Positions 13,813-13,813 of a DNA stretch of 13,813 nt are shown one piece after another. Each line of letters begins with the position of its first letter. The first letter of the stretch is position 1. Made by a program: the position numbers and the translations under genes. This DNA is from Nostoc sp. CHAB 5834 (GTDB lineage: Bacteria > Cyanobacteriota > Cyanobacteriia > Cyanobacteriales > Nostocaceae). Below the pieces are notes generated by a model. It made no database searches. It was not told the DNA's origin and worked only from the letters and a program-made list of their open reading frames with translations. The DNA is taken from positions 1 through 13,813 of the forward strand of contig JAIVFU010000147.1 in the NCBI GenBank assembly GCA_020829485.1, read 5' to 3'.

Positions 13813-13813
13813 C

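Overview
The window looks like chromosomal DNA of a heterocyst-forming, filamentous cyanobacterium (Nostoc/Anabaena type). Supporting this are about 17 copies of the HIP1 octamer GCGATCGC in 13.8 kb, a gene for the cyanobacterial/plastid ribosomal protein PSRP-3 (Ycf65), DUF29 and Uma2 family genes, a Ser/Thr kinase fused to WD40 repeats, and many short dispersed repeats of the kinds known from these genomes (STRR heptamer arrays, small dispersed repeats, MITE-like hairpins). The genus is an inference.

Layout. 1-930: a DUF29 remnant, a 150-bp inverted-repeat element and an intact DUF29 gene (+). 972-1775: a HAD-superfamily hydrolase (+). 1888-5480: three leftward genes, namely a GT1-type glycosyltransferase, an exported TPR protein and ruvB. 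A 300-bp minisatellite flanked by STRR heptamers separates the TPR gene from ruvB, and a second repeat block abuts the ruvB start. 5712-6779: hisF and a small two-helix membrane protein (+). 6887-6959: tRNA-Ala(GGC) with its own promoter and terminator. 6997-7435: gene debris and repeats. 7429-7794: a second, 3'-truncated DUF29 gene (-). 7933-8232: ycf65 (+). 8243-10111: kinase-WD40 protein (-). 10220-10801: Uma2 nuclease-like protein (-). 11096-13210: a large SPFH/flotillin-like membrane protein (-). 13211-13813: almost pure dispersed repeats, then perhaps the last codons of another leftward gene.

The genes do not form one pathway. Housekeeping functions (RuvB branch migration, HisF histidine synthesis, PSRP-3, tRNA-Ala) are mixed with accessory cyanobacterial genes. 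I did not find a convincing new multi-gene system. The striking feature is how far small repeats have entered and reshaped genes: two in-frame insertions in the kinase-WD40 gene, repeat-derived stop codons in two DUF29 copies, and repeat arrays touching both ends of ruvB. Two protein-level oddities also stand out: a kinase that lacks the usual ATP-anchoring lysine and has DFT instead of DFG, and an SPFH protein whose N-terminal half looks like a repeated SPFH1-type beta module.
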